Part shown: piece after piece, positions 33,513-42,276 of the stretch
Layout: the number at the start of each line of letters is the position of its first letter
Numbering within the stretch: the stretch's first letter is position 1
Assembly: GCA_964467705.1 (NCBI GenBank)
Contig: CAYXUZ010000006.1
Span: forward strand, 24,133 to 88,132
Direction of reading: 5' to 3'
Source: CAADGU01 sp964467705
GTDB lineage: Bacteria; Chloroflexota; Anaerolineae; Promineifilales; Promineifilaceae
DNA length: 64,000 nt
Notes under the pieces: model-generated
The model's input: the letters and a program-made list of their open reading frames with translations, nothing else
What the model was told of the DNA's origin: nothing
The model's database searches: none
Translations under genes and position numbers: made by a program

Positions 33513-36500
33513 CCAAGAAGCTCTTTACGAGTGTCGGTCTTCCATTCAGCCAGTATTTGCCCGGCAACGGTATCCAGTTCCAGGGTGTTTCCCTGAGCGA
33601 GGGCGGTTTGCACGGCCGTGTCCGCCGGGTTTAGCCCCAATGTGCGCAGGCAGTCGTGGGCGGTGCGTTGGTGTTCGGGGGTGGCCGAGGGGTGGTTCAG
33701 GCTCAGGCCAATCAGCGCCAGACCACGCGCATGGTCACCCTGGCGGGCCAGCAGCAGGCCGGACGTTTGCACGCCCGTCAGCACATGCGGCGTGGCCCCA
33801 ATTTGGCGGGCAACGGTGATCGCTTCGTGCAAATAACGCCGGGCAGTTTCAAAATCATCGAGCCGCAGCAACACATCGGCCAGATTGTTGAGCAGCAAGG
33901 AGATAAATTGCTGCTGCCCTGTTTCCCGCGCCAGTTGCAGCGCCTGTTGGCCGTAATCCACTGTCGTCTGCCAATCCCCGCGTTCATAGGCGACCACACC
34001 CAGGTTGTTCAACGCCGACGCTTCCCGCTCCCGGTTGCCCACCTGCCGCGATTTGGTCAAAATCTGGGAGTACAGTTCGTTGGCGCGCTCCCAATCGCCG
34101 GTGACAACGGCCACCGCCCCCAGCCGGTTCAGGGCAAATAGCTCCTGTGTGGGCAGATTGGCGCGGCGGCTGAGTTCCAGACATTCGTGCAGTAAAGCTA
34201 CGGCCGTGTCATTATGCACCGCTCGCCACTGCACATCCCCCAACCCATAAAGTACCTGCGCCAGCGTTTCCGCGTCCGCACCAGCGCGGGCCAGCGGCAG
34301 ACTCTCTTCCAGGTAGGTTTGGGCTTGCGGGTAATTGCCTTGCAACACGGCCGTCTGGCTGAGCCAGTAGAGCGCATCGGCGGTGTGTGGTCCATCTTGC
34401 CGCGCCCGCGCCATCTTCAATGCCGATTCCAACGACGCCCGCGCCGCAGCATAATCGCCCAGGAAAAAGCGCGCCTCGCCCAAACGCAGGAACAGCACCA
34501 GCCGGGTGGCGCTTTCGGTGGGCAGCAGGGTCAGGGCCCGTTCAAACAGGGCACGGCCGTTGGCATAGGCGCTTAACTTCAATGCCTGCTCCCCGGCTTG
34601 CTGTAGATAGCTGCCCGCCTGTTCATAATCGCCCGCCTTTTCAAAATAATCGGCAATCAGACCATAATACTCGCCTGTGCGTGCACCGCTGGCTTCCACC
34701 AACCAGAGAGCGGCAGCGCGGTTATATCGCTCTTGCTGGCGGCGCAGCAACGTGCTTAAAATCACATCTTGCAGCATCGTCTTGCCAAAAATGTACTCCG
34801 TCGTCCCGGCAAAGGCGGTGGTTTCCCGTTCGTAGATGAAATCCTGGGCTACCAGCCGGTCTAGAATGGTGGGCAGGTTGTCTACATGAAATTCGTCGGC
34901 CTGGTCAAGGGCCATGAGCGCCGAATCGTAAAAAATGCGGCCCACAACGGCGGCCCGCTGCAAGGTGAGTTTTTCCGGGTAGAGCAGGCTGTCCAGCCGC
35001 GCTTGCAGCAGCCCGACGAGGGTGGCAGGCACGTCCAGGTGCCCCAGCCTCTCTTCTTCTACCGTCCAGACATCGTCGTTTTGTTTGATGATGACGCGGT
35101 CATCAATGAGCATTTTGACCAACTCTTCCATGTAGAGTGGGTTGCCTTCGGCGCGTTCCACCAGCAGGTCGCGCAAGGCTCTGGGCACATCGGCCACTTT
35201 TTGCAGCAGTTCGCGCACCAGATTGCGGCTTTCGCGCCGGTCTAACGGCCGTAGCTCCAGCCGCGTATGGAACGATTGCCCACTGCCCCACGCCGGACGC
35301 CGCTCATAGAGCGACGGCCGTGCCAGGCAAATCATCAGCAGTGGCAAATCATCATGCTGCGCCGCCAGGTCGGTGAGCAAATCCAGCGAGGCGTCATCGG
35401 CCAGATGCACATCCTCCACTTCCATCACCACCGGGTTGCGGGCGCACAACGCCTCGATCCAGCGGATAAACATCAGCCGTGCCCGTTCCGTCAACTGCTG
35501 CGGGTCGCCCAGAAGCCCCTTCACGTGTGGGCTGGCCGAAAAATCAAAACCGACCAGGTGGCCCAGCAGATGGGCCATCGGCTCATTTTCACCTGCATGT
35601 TGCCGGATGCCTTCTTCCAGCTTTTGCCGGGCAGTGGCCGGGCTGTCAGTGTCTTGAATTTCGTAGCGAAAGGAGACCAGATCACGCAGCAGGGCATAGG
35701 GGCGGTTGGTCATTTCTGGGGTGGCGCGGCCACGCATCACCCAGAAGATTTCCGGGCGCAGGTCTGACCAGTTGACAAATTCATACAGCAGCCGCGACTT
35801 ACCCAACCCGGCCTCGCTGACGATGGTCACAATTTGCGTTTCCTCATCTTCAACCGCATCCATGAAGGCATTTTGCAGCGCCTTCACTTCACTTTCGCGG
35901 CCCACAAGTTGTGTTTCCACCCCTTCCACACCGCGTGTGCCCCGGCGGAAGGCGCGCGGTTTGGCGGAACGAACGCGGTAGACTTGCATGGTGTCCTGGC
36001 TGCGGCGCAGTTTGAGCGGCGTGTCCGGCTCCATCTCAAAGACGCCGCGCACCTGGCTGTAGGTGTTGTGGGTGATGAGGATGAGGCCATCGGCTTGCTG
36101 CATCAGGCGGTTCGTCAGGCTGATGGTGGCGCCGCTGGCGGTGTAGTCGCCGCTTTCTTCGTCGGGCGTCAGCAACGCCAGGCCGGTGTTCAGGCCAATG
36201 TTGAGCGGTAGTGGTTCGTCCTCGTCTTCGCCCAGGTAGGCCGTGCTTTGCTGGCGCATGGCGACTTGTAGGGCCAGGGCGGCGCGCACGGCGCGTTCGG
36301 CGTCGTCTTCGCGGGTCAGGTCGGCCCCCCAGATGACCATCATGGTGTCTTCGGAGCGGCTGAAGATGCGCCCGCCGTATTCGGCGATGATGTCGTCTAC
36401 GGCCGTCCACCACTCCTTCAATGCCCGCCGCACCTGTTCACTGCCGCCCGTTTCGTCTACCAGTTCGGCAAATTCGGCAACACTGGCATAAAGGGCGGTA

Positions 36501-37441
36501 ATGGTTTTGTTTTGTTCGCTGGCGGTGCGACTGCCGGTGCTGCTGCCGGTGGCGGGTGTGGCGCCGCGGGCGAGGGCCGAATCTTCGACCAACAGCCGCA
36601 GCCGGGTGGGGGCCACGGAAATAGTCGCACCGACGGCCATTGCTACCGCCCTGGCCAGTTCCAGCGCCGACTGGTAACGGTCTCCCGGTTTTTTGGCCAG
36701 GACGCGCTGGATGATGTGGTCAATGGCCGGGGGTAGTTCCGGATTGCGCTGAATGGCGCTGGGGATGGGTTCATTGACGTGCATCATCAGCACGCTGAAG
36801 TTGTTGTCGTGGGCAAAGGGCAGATCGCCGGTGAGCATCTGGAAGAGGATGACGCCCAGGGAGTAGATGTCGGCGCGGTGATCCAGGTTCATATTGCCCT
36901 GCGCCTGTTCGGGGGACATGTAGGCGGGTGTACCCATCAGTGCGCCGGTCATGGTGATGTGTTGGCCGCCGGAGACCATGCGGGCAATGCCGAAGTCGGT
37001 AACAAAGGCGTTGCCGTCGCGGTCAATCATAATGTTGGACGGTTTGATGTCGCGGTGGACGATGCCCTGGCGGTGGGCGTAATCGAGGGCGGAGCCGATT
37101 TGCTGCATGAGGTAGCTGACTTCGGTGAGGGGCAGTGCGCCCCGGCTCATTACATCGCGCAGGGTGCCGCTGTCCAGGTAGCGCATGACGATGTAGGGGG
37201 GATCGTGACGGCCGTCGAAATCATATACCGGCAGGATGTGGGGATGCTCTAACCGGGCAATGAGGCGGGCTTCTCGTTGGAAACGCTGCACCGCTTCGGG
37301 GTCATCCAGCCGCGCCCGCAAAATCACCTTGACGGCCACATCTCGCTCCACGCTCGGCTGGTGGGCGCGGTAGACCGTAGCCATGCCGCCGTAACCAACT
37401 TCTTCTAATAATTCATAGGGGCCAAGGGTGTGGGATTTCAT
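33509..37441 (-). CDS. Multidomain Ser/Thr kinase / degenerate class III cyclase / AAA ATPase / TPR signalling protein
   Basis: 1310 residues without membrane helices. The kinase (about 8-270) is complete: VGYGGMATV, Lys38, HRDIKPSN with Asp131, DFG 149-151, SPE 176-178. Residues 312-495 are a class III nucleotidyl cyclase-like domain whose first metal Asp is replaced by Ser320 (LYASVAEF) and whose GDxVN motif is SGATIS, so it is likely inactive. Then comes an AAA/STAND ATPase (Walker A SEAGLGKSRLL near 542-552, Walker B VVMEVEDVHLADD) and about ten TPR-like repeats to the end. The order kinase-cyclase-ATPase-TPR suggests a large signal-integrating scaffold. Confidence 0.9.
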   Translation of the reverse strand: MKSHTLGPYELLEEVGYGGMATVYRAHQPSVERDVAVKVILRARLDDPEAVQRFQREARLIARLEHPHILPVYDFDGRHDPPYIVMRYLDSGTLRDVMSRGALPLTEVSYLMQQIGSALDYAHRQGIVHRDIKPSNIMIDRDGNAFVTDFGIARMVSGGQHITMTGALMGTPAYMSPEQAQGNMNLDHRADIYSLGVILFQMLTGDLPFAHDNNFSVLMMHVNEPIPSAIQRNPELPPAIDHIIQRVLAKKPGDRYQSALELARAVAMAVGATISVAPTRLRLLVEDSALARGATPATGSSTGSRTASEQNKTITALYASVAEFAELVDETGGSEQVRRALKEWWTAVDDIIAEYGGRIFSRSEDTMMVIWGADLTREDDAERAVRAALALQVAMRQQSTAYLGEDEDEPLPLNIGLNTGLALLTPDEESGDYTASGATISLTNRLMQQADGLILITHNTYSQVRGVFEMEPDTPLKLRRSQDTMQVYRVRSAKPRAFRRGTRGVEGVETQLVGRESEVKALQNAFMDAVEDEETQIVTIVSEAGLGKSRLLYEFVNWSDLRPEIFWVMRGRATPEMTNRPYALLRDLVSFRYEIQDTDSPATARQKLEEGIRQHAGENEPMAHLLGHLVGFDFSASPHVKGLLGDPQQLTERARLMFIRWIEALCARNPVVMEVEDVHLADDASLDLLTDLAAQHDDLPLLMICLARPSLYERRPAWGSGQSFHTRLELRPLDRRESRNLVRELLQKVADVPRALRDLLVERAEGNPLYMEELVKMLIDDRVIIKQNDDVWTVEEERLGHLDVPATLVGLLQARLDSLLYPEKLTLQRAAVVGRIFYDSALMALDQADEFHVDNLPTILDRLVAQDFIYERETTAFAGTTEYIFGKTMLQDVILSTLLRRQQERYNRAAALWLVEASGARTGEYYGLIADYFEKAGDYEQAGSYLQQAGEQALKLSAYANGRALFERALTLLPTESATRLVLFLRLGEARFFLGDYAAARASLESALKMARARQDGPHTADALYWLSQTAVLQGNYPQAQTYLEESLPLARAGADAETLAQVLYGLGDVQWRAVHNDTAVALLHECLELSRRANLPTQELFALNRLGAVAVVTGDWERANELYSQILTKSRQVGNREREASALNNLGVVAYERGDWQTTVDYGQQALQLARETGQQQFISLLLNNLADVLLRLDDFETARRYLHEAITVARQIGATPHVLTGVQTSGLLLARQGDHARGLALIGLSLNHPSATPEHQRTAHDCLRTLGLNPADTAVQTALAQGNTLELDTVAGQILAEWKTDTRKELLG

Positions 37442-37567
37442 CGAGTGATCGGGTGTTTGTGTGTTCAGGTGTTTGGGTCTACCAGGTTTCAGTATACTGT
37501 GCTTCCTGTCAGCTTACCTGTCCAAGTATACGTTATTTGTGGGGCTGGCTCAATCTGGTGGTAAAAT

Positions 37568-37607
37568 TGTCAATCGTCAATTGTCAATTGACAATTATCA
37601 ATTGAAA
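37568..37607. repeat. Palindromic TCAATTG-rich tract before fba
   Basis: CAATCGTCAATTGTCAATTG is followed by its near complement ACAATTATCAATTG, an overlapping set of TCAATTG units in the leader just upstream of the fba Shine-Dalgarno AAAGGAG. It could form a hairpin in the fba mRNA. Confidence 0.65.
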
Positions 37608-37620
37608 AGGAGTGTAAGTC

Positions 37621-38691
37621 ATGTCATTAAAACATATTCCGGCCGGGGTGGTAACCGGCGAGCAGGTACAGGAGATTTTTGCGGTTGCCAAGGCGCAGCA
37701 GTTTGCACTGCCAGCGGCCAATGTGGTGGGCAGTAATAGTGTGAATGCGGTGTTGGAAACGGCCGTTGCCGTCAACGCCCCCGTCATCCTGCAATTTTCC
37801 AACGGGGGAGCCTCGTTTATGGCCGGTAAAAGCCTGAACAACGACGGGCAGCGGTCGGCGATTGCTGGGGCCGTTTCCGGGGCACACCATGTGCATCAGG
37901 TGGCGGCCATGTATGGAGCGCGGGTCATTTTGCATACCGACCATTGCGCCAAGAAGCTGCTGCCCTGGGTGGATGGCCTGTTGGATGCGGGCGAGGCGTT
38001 TTATAAGGTGCATGGTAAGCCGTTGTTTAGCAGCCATATGCTCGATTTGTCCGAGGAACCGATTCACGAAAACGTAGAAATTTGCCAGCGTTATCTGGAG
38101 CGGATGAGCAAGATGGGCATGACGTTGGAGATTGAACTGGGCGTCACCGGTGGCGAAGAAGATGGTGTGGACAATACCGGCGTGGACAGTTCCCGCCTGT
38201 ATACGCAGCCGGAAGAGGTGGCTTACGCTTACGAGGAGTTGATGAAGGTCAGCCCCAATTTCACCATTGCCGCCGCTTTTGGCAATGTGCATGGCGTTTA
38301 CAAACCGGGTAATGTGCAGTTGCGGCCGATCATTTTGCACAATTCGCAGGTGTATGTGCAGCAGAAGTTTGGTACGGCCGTGAAGCCGATTAACTTTGTC
38401 TTCCATGGTGGCTCTGGTAGCAGCCAGGAAGAAATCCGTGAGGCCATTTCCTACGGGGCGATCAAGATGAACATTGACACGGACTTGCAATGGGCGTTTT
38501 GGGATGGGGTGCGTGGCTACGAAGCGAAATACCACGACTATTTGCAAGGGCAGATTGGCAACCCGGACGGCCCCGATGCGCCGAACAAAAAGTATTACGA
38601 CCCACGCCGCTGGCTGCGGGCGGCGGAAGAGGCGTTTGTGGCCCGTCTGAAACAGGCATTTGCTGATTTGAATGACGTGGATCGGGTCTGA
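37621..38691 (+). CDS. fbaA: Class II fructose-bisphosphate aldolase
   Basis: 356 residues, the long class IIA type, zinc dependent. It cleaves fructose 1,6-bisphosphate to triose phosphates. Zinc ligands and active site: HTDHCAKKLLPW (first His/Asp), EIELGVTGGEEDGVDN, AAFGNVHGVY, HGGSGSSQEE and MNIDTDLQWAFW. AAAGGAG precedes the ATG by ten bases. The gene is divergent from the large kinase and convergent with a truncated secreted-protein fragment. Confidence 0.97.
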   Translation: MSLKHIPAGVVTGEQVQEIFAVAKAQQFALPAANVVGSNSVNAVLETAVAVNAPVILQFSNGGASFMAGKSLNNDGQRSAIAGAVSGAHHVHQVAAMYGARVILHTDHCAKKLLPWVDGLLDAGEAFYKVHGKPLFSSHMLDLSEEPIHENVEICQRYLERMSKMGMTLEIELGVTGGEEDGVDNTGVDSSRLYTQPEEVAYAYEELMKVSPNFTIAAAFGNVHGVYKPGNVQLRPIILHNSQVYVQQKFGTAVKPINFVFHGGSGSSQEEIREAISYGAIKMNIDTDLQWAFWDGVRGYEAKYHDYLQGQIGNPDGPDAPNKKYYDPRRWLRAAEEAFVARLKQAFADLNDVDRV

Positions 38692-38697
38692 GTTTAT

Positions 38698-39007
38698 GGC
38701 CCGGTGAGACTGATTTATAAACCGGGTCAATGCCGAGCAGATCACCCATCATGGTCACGGTTTGGTCGGTGGCATTGGTGTTGACGACGATGGTGACCAT
38801 TTCAGGGCCACAGTTGAAGTTAACGATGCCCCCGGCTGCTACGGCGTCGCTGAAGGCGTTGGCTGCGTCCAGAGTCTGGCAACTGGCGGCCGTACCGTCG
38901 CCTATGATTGCCTGAACTACGTCTGGGTTGTGGGCACTTGCCAGATGTAAGCCGGTGGTGAGCAAGGTCAATAGAATTGTGAGCCATAAAAGATGTTTCA
39001 GGTGCAT
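38698..39007 (-). pseudogene. N-terminal fragment of a secreted beta-helix type protein
   Basis: From an ATG at 39007 (preceded by AAGGAGAACAAG) the frame encodes a signal peptide (MHLKHLLWLTILLTLLTTG... to ALA-like cleavage after LASA) and then GDGTAASCQTLDAANAFSDA and GGIVNFNCGPEMVTI. This is the standard opening of secreted right-handed beta-helix repeat proteins. After about 100 codons the homology stops, and the frame would run antisense into fba, with unnatural composition. The repeat domain is missing, so this is a truncated relic, probably still with its expression signals. Confidence 0.65.
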
Positions 39008-39131
39008 CTTGTTCTCCTTGTTTGGGTATGGATAAATGTTTGTGCGTCAAACGCAGGCGGGATAATGCGGCACGGCCGTCCGAAATGCATCCTTCCGGTG
39101 TCAGAAATCAGGCCAGGATGTACAACTTTAA

Positions 39132-39160
39132 TTTACAAATGTAAAGTATTATGGTATAAT
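39132..39160 (+). promoter_or_regulatory. Promoter with overlapping palindromic operator for the XRE-cupin regulator
   Basis: TTTACA (39132-39137) and a perfect TATAAT (39155-39160) are exactly 17 bases apart, and the AGGAG of the gene lies close behind. The -35 box is one half of the palindrome TTTACA-AA-TGTAAA (39132-39145), a good candidate for binding of the encoded dimeric repressor. Confidence 0.8.
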
Positions 39161-39188
39161 GCAGCCTGTAGTTGATGAGGAGATGAAG

Positions 39189-39794
39189 ATGTCGCAAACG
39201 GCTATCAATGTTGGTCAACGTTTACGAACTTTGCGTGAACAGCAAGGGTTGTCGCTGCGGGCGCTGGCAGAGCAGTGCGGGTTGTCTGTGAATGCCATCA
39301 GCCTGATTGAGCGTGGCGAAACCTCACCAACGGTCTCGTCGCTACACCAGTTAGCGACGGCATTAGGGGTGCCTATCACCAGCTTTTTTGAAGATGAACA
39401 AGATCAGGCGATTGTGTTTACACGGCCGTCCACCCGTTTGCGTTCGGAAGCCAATGGGGTGGTACTGGAAAGTTTGGGCATCGGGCTGCGGCAGCAGCAA
39501 TTAGAACCGTTTCTCATTACGATTGCGCCTGGCGCCGGTAATCTGGATCAGGCGGTGACCCATACGGGGGAGGAGTTTGTGTATTGTCTTTCTGGGCAGG
39601 TTGAGTATCACATTGGGGACCGGCTGTTTTTATTGGAGGCGGGTAATAGTTTATTGTTTCAAGCCAGCCTGCCACACTGTTTTTCCAATCCAGGTGAACA
39701 AGTGGCCGTGTTGGTTATGTTGTTTTATGCCGGGGCCAGCAACCATCTGGTGCGGACGCTACACATGGAAGCGCCCTATTTACAAACGGCGTAG
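39189..39794 (+). CDS. XRE family transcriptional regulator with cupin sensor domain
   Basis: 201 residues. An N-terminal helix-turn-helix (RLRTLREQQGLSLRALAEQCGLSVNAISLIERGETSPTVSSL) is followed by a cupin-2 barrel (EPFLITIAPGAGNLD, HTGEEFVYCLSGQVEYHIGD, LPHCFSNPGEQVAVLV). This architecture is typical of regulators such as PuuR/SutR that sense a small ligand. The start is the ATG at 39189 with AGGAG eight bases upstream. The palindrome over its -35 box suggests autoregulation. Confidence 0.92.
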   Translation: MSQTAINVGQRLRTLREQQGLSLRALAEQCGLSVNAISLIERGETSPTVSSLHQLATALGVPITSFFEDEQDQAIVFTRPSTRLRSEANGVVLESLGIGLRQQQLEPFLITIAPGAGNLDQAVTHTGEEFVYCLSGQVEYHIGDRLFLLEAGNSLLFQASLPHCFSNPGEQVAVLVMLFYAGASNHLVRTLHMEAPYLQTA

Positions 39795-39852
39795 TCTGAG
39801 GTTTGTCATCCGTAATCGGCGAACGGAAATTGGTTTGTCGAACAGGGGGTTT

Positions 39853-40488
39853 ATGATGGGTAAAAAGAGTGTTTTTTACGGAGGTTTAATCATCTTTTTG
39901 TTCTGGCTGGCGGTGGGTTGTGCCGGGGGCGGCGAGGAAGCGGCGGCTACGGCCGTGCCTGCTGAAACCATCACCGCACCCGCTGAGGTGGTCACTGTAC
40001 GTGATGCTGTTTTGGATTTTTTGCGTGAGGGGGCCAATGAATGTGTACCGCCGGCTGGTGTGGTCTGGCAGACAAGCACCGGTGGCGAACAAACACCCGC
40101 CGGCTATGCTTTGTATCGTTTTACCACCGGTGATCATTGCACCGTGACCGTTTCGTATCCATTGGAAAGTGAGAATGACCGTGTCTACCATGTGGCGTTG
40201 GGGCATGGAGCGACCGGCTTTTGCTGGCAGGCACTGGTGGATGGGCGCGGACATGTTATCAAAACAGGTATGGCAGCGAACAGCGATCCAGACATCGGCA
40301 ATCCGGCGGCGATTTATTGTGAGGCCCAAGGACATCTGTTTGAGGTGGTGACACAGCCAACCGGCTTGCAGTGTGGTTACTGTGTCTTTGCCGATGGCAG
40401 CCGGTGTAATGGGTGGGCTTACCTGCACAACGAATGTCAGCCGGGAGATTACCCGGCGGATGATGGCCCGATGGGCGACGGTTCGTAA
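39853..40488 (+). CDS. DUF333-containing lipoprotein
   Basis: 211 residues. The start holds a lipoprotein signal (hydrophobic stretch ending in LAVGC), so Cys is the lipid anchor. A Thr/Ala/Pro spacer leads to a domain with four cysteines, and the C-terminus NPAAIYCEAQGHLFEVV...CVFADGSRCNGWAYLHNEC is a DUF333 module, a disulfide-containing putative surface domain. Two adjacent ATG codons (39853, 39856) follow GGGGG. It may be co-transcribed with the XRE-cupin regulator 58 bases upstream. Confidence 0.82.
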   Translation: MMGKKSVFYGGLIIFLFWLAVGCAGGGEEAAATAVPAETITAPAEVVTVRDAVLDFLREGANECVPPAGVVWQTSTGGEQTPAGYALYRFTTGDHCTVTVSYPLESENDRVYHVALGHGATGFCWQALVDGRGHVIKTGMAANSDPDIGNPAAIYCEAQGHLFEVVTQPTGLQCGYCVFADGSRCNGWAYLHNECQPGDYPADDGPMGDGS

Positions 40489-40548
40489 AGTCAGGTTGCC
40501 AGCATTAAGTAAAAAAGACGGCCGTAAAAAAGTTCTGAAATCGGCGAT

Positions 40549-41370
40549 TCATGGCTGATTTGCCTGTTTCCACACCTGAAAATCCGCCTCAATATCTTCT
40601 CGCCAGGGAGACACGTCAATTTCACCGCTGGTGTATGTGCCTTCGTCCAGGCGCAGCTTGCCGAACTCATCGCGCACGCGAATCTCCTCGCTGCGTTCCA
40701 CCACCGCCAGCGCCAGATGGGGCGGGATGAAGATGATACCCGTCGGTGTGCCCAAGACCACATCACCCGGCAGCACCGTCACCTCGCCAATGCGGATGGG
40801 GATGTTCAGACCGGCCAGGGTCACGTCAGCAATCGCCGTCGGGTCTACGCCGCGAATGTAAAAGTTCACATCTTGCAACTGCACCAACCCCTGATAATCA
40901 CGGATGCCACCGTCAATGACGGCGCCGGCGCGGGTGCGGGCGCGCACGGCCGTGCCCAGATTATCGCCCACCACCGTGCCATCCTTCACCTTACCAAAGA
41001 TGTCCACCACCATCACATCGTGCAATTGCAGGCTCTCAATAATCCACGAATTCTGGCCGCCGATGCCGCTGCGCCCCTCCGCCAGCCCCGCCTGTTGAAT
41101 GGCCTCGTGATAATCGGGACGGTGGGGTAAAAATTGGGCCGTCACCGCCCGCCCTATCGTAATTTTGCCCGGATGCGTCTCGCGCCAGTTCCCGGCAAAC
41201 TGGCGATGGTAGCCGTTGTTTTTCAAGACCACCCACGCCTCCTCCGTCGTCACCAGTTTCATGCGCTCCAAAATGTCATCGGGCACCCGCGGACGGCCGT
41301 CCGCAAACCGCTCAAACGGGTTCAACTTCGTCAGTTCGATCAGATCTTCACGTCCAGGTTGTATGTGCAT
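40549..41370 (-). CDS. RraA-like family protein (aldolase/demethylmenaquinone methyltransferase-like fold)
   Basis: 273 residues, longer than E. coli RraA (161). The core GKVKDGTVVGDNLGTAVRARTRAGAVIDGGIRDYQGL holds the metal-binding and active-site Gly-Asp-Asn-Leu and Arg-Asp of the 4-hydroxy-4-methyl-2-oxoglutarate aldolase/oxaloacetate decarboxylase group. The N-terminal 70 residues are an extension. As it follows mannonate dehydratase and a dehydrogenase on the same strand, it may cleave or decarboxylate a keto acid in sugar acid breakdown. Confidence 0.8.
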   Translation of the reverse strand: MHIQPGREDLIELTKLNPFERFADGRPRVPDDILERMKLVTTEEAWVVLKNNGYHRQFAGNWRETHPGKITIGRAVTAQFLPHRPDYHEAIQQAGLAEGRSGIGGQNSWIIESLQLHDVMVVDIFGKVKDGTVVGDNLGTAVRARTRAGAVIDGGIRDYQGLVQLQDVNFYIRGVDPTAIADVTLAGLNIPIRIGEVTVLPGDVVLGTPTGIIFIPPHLALAVVERSEEIRVRDEFGKLRLDEGTYTSGEIDVSPWREDIEADFQVWKQANQP

Positions 41371-41382
41371 AATTCCTCTTTT

Positions 41383-41446
41383 TAGCCACAGATTACACAG
41401 ATTCCGCAGATTATTTTTATCTGTGAAATCTGTATAATCTATGGAT
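41383..41446. repeat. Imperfect palindrome of the CCACAGATTACACAGATT type
   Basis: AGCCACAGATTACACAGATT on the left can pair with AATCTGTATAATCTATGG on the right, with ATTTTTAT near the centre, so the 64-base spacer forms a long hairpin. Such sequences are common dispersed palindromes in large environmental genomes. Only one copy is present here. Confidence 0.6.
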
Positions 41447-42276
41447 CACCCCTCTTCATGCCGCCAGCCGAGCAGCCGTTCAGCCTTACGACAATCAAAA
41501 AAGCCCTGATGCCCGGTCAGGCTACCGCGCAGGGGAACATCGGGGTAGAACTGTTCTTTGAGAATGGGGGAGGGCACGGCCGTCAACGTCTCCGGGGCGA
41601 CAATAAAAAATACCTCATGCCCGCTGAAGTCAGCCGTCACTCCCAACAAAAACGCCCGCGCCGCCGCCTGCCGCTCCGTGTAGCCCCACAACTCTTTCAC
41701 CATCCGCTCCGGTGGGTCATGGCGGCGTTGGGCCACCGTTTCCCGGTCAGCCACCGCCCAATGAATCCGCAATGTGGCAATGGTCATCTGCTCATATCGC
41801 CGGGCAAACGAATCCGCCTGCTGCTCACACAACCACTTGGACAGGCTGTATGCATCCTCGTTGTACGTGGGATGCTCCTCATCCAATGGCAGATAATCAA
41901 AGCGGGGTTGGCGGCTGAAAGCCGCGCCTACGGCATTGATGCTGCTGGCCTGACAGACGCGCCAGATGCCCAACCGGGCGGCCGCACTCAGCACATTGTA
42001 GCTGCCCACCACATTGTTGTGATGCACCACATAATCGGGATCAAAACGTGGATGGGGAATGGCCGCCAGGTGAATGATTGCCTCACAACCGGCAACCGCC
42101 CGCTCCACCGCCGCATAATCGGTTACGTCGGCCTGAATGTATTGCAGGCGGTCGGAGGGGGCCGTTTGCTCCGGTAACACACGGTCAATGCTGACCACCT
42201 CGTGCCCCTGGGCCAGCGCCACCTGGATAACCGTTTGCCCGACACGGCCGTTGCCGCCCGTTACCGCAATCTTCAT
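41446..42276 (-). CDS. NAD-dependent epimerase/dehydratase family protein, uronate dehydrogenase-like
   Basis: 276 residues, an extended SDR. The NAD site is MKIAVTGGNGRVGQTVI, strand 4 is AIIHLAAIPHPRFDP, followed by NNVVGSYNVLSAA and the active-site region ASSINAVGA with YSLSKWLCEQQ (Tyr-x3-Lys). The pattern matches the uronate dehydrogenase/YwnB-like group oxidising a hexuronate. The start overlaps the stop of mannonate dehydratase (ATGA), so they are translationally coupled. Confidence 0.82.
   Translation of the reverse strand: MKIAVTGGNGRVGQTVIQVALAQGHEVVSIDRVLPEQTAPSDRLQYIQADVTDYAAVERAVAGCEAIIHLAAIPHPRFDPDYVVHHNNVVGSYNVLSAAARLGIWRVCQASSINAVGAAFSRQPRFDYLPLDEEHPTYNEDAYSLSKWLCEQQADSFARRYEQMTIATLRIHWAVADRETVAQRRHDPPERMVKELWGYTERQAAARAFLLGVTADFSGHEVFFIVAPETLTAVPSPILKEQFYPDVPLRGSLTGHQGFFDCRKAERLLGWRHEEG

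Noticed and set aside
37627..38745. A 372-codon open frame antisense to fba
   Set aside because: It lies almost wholly on the opposite strand of a certain aldolase gene, is rich in His/Arg/Gln, and has no recognisable motif. It exists because of the codon bias of fba.
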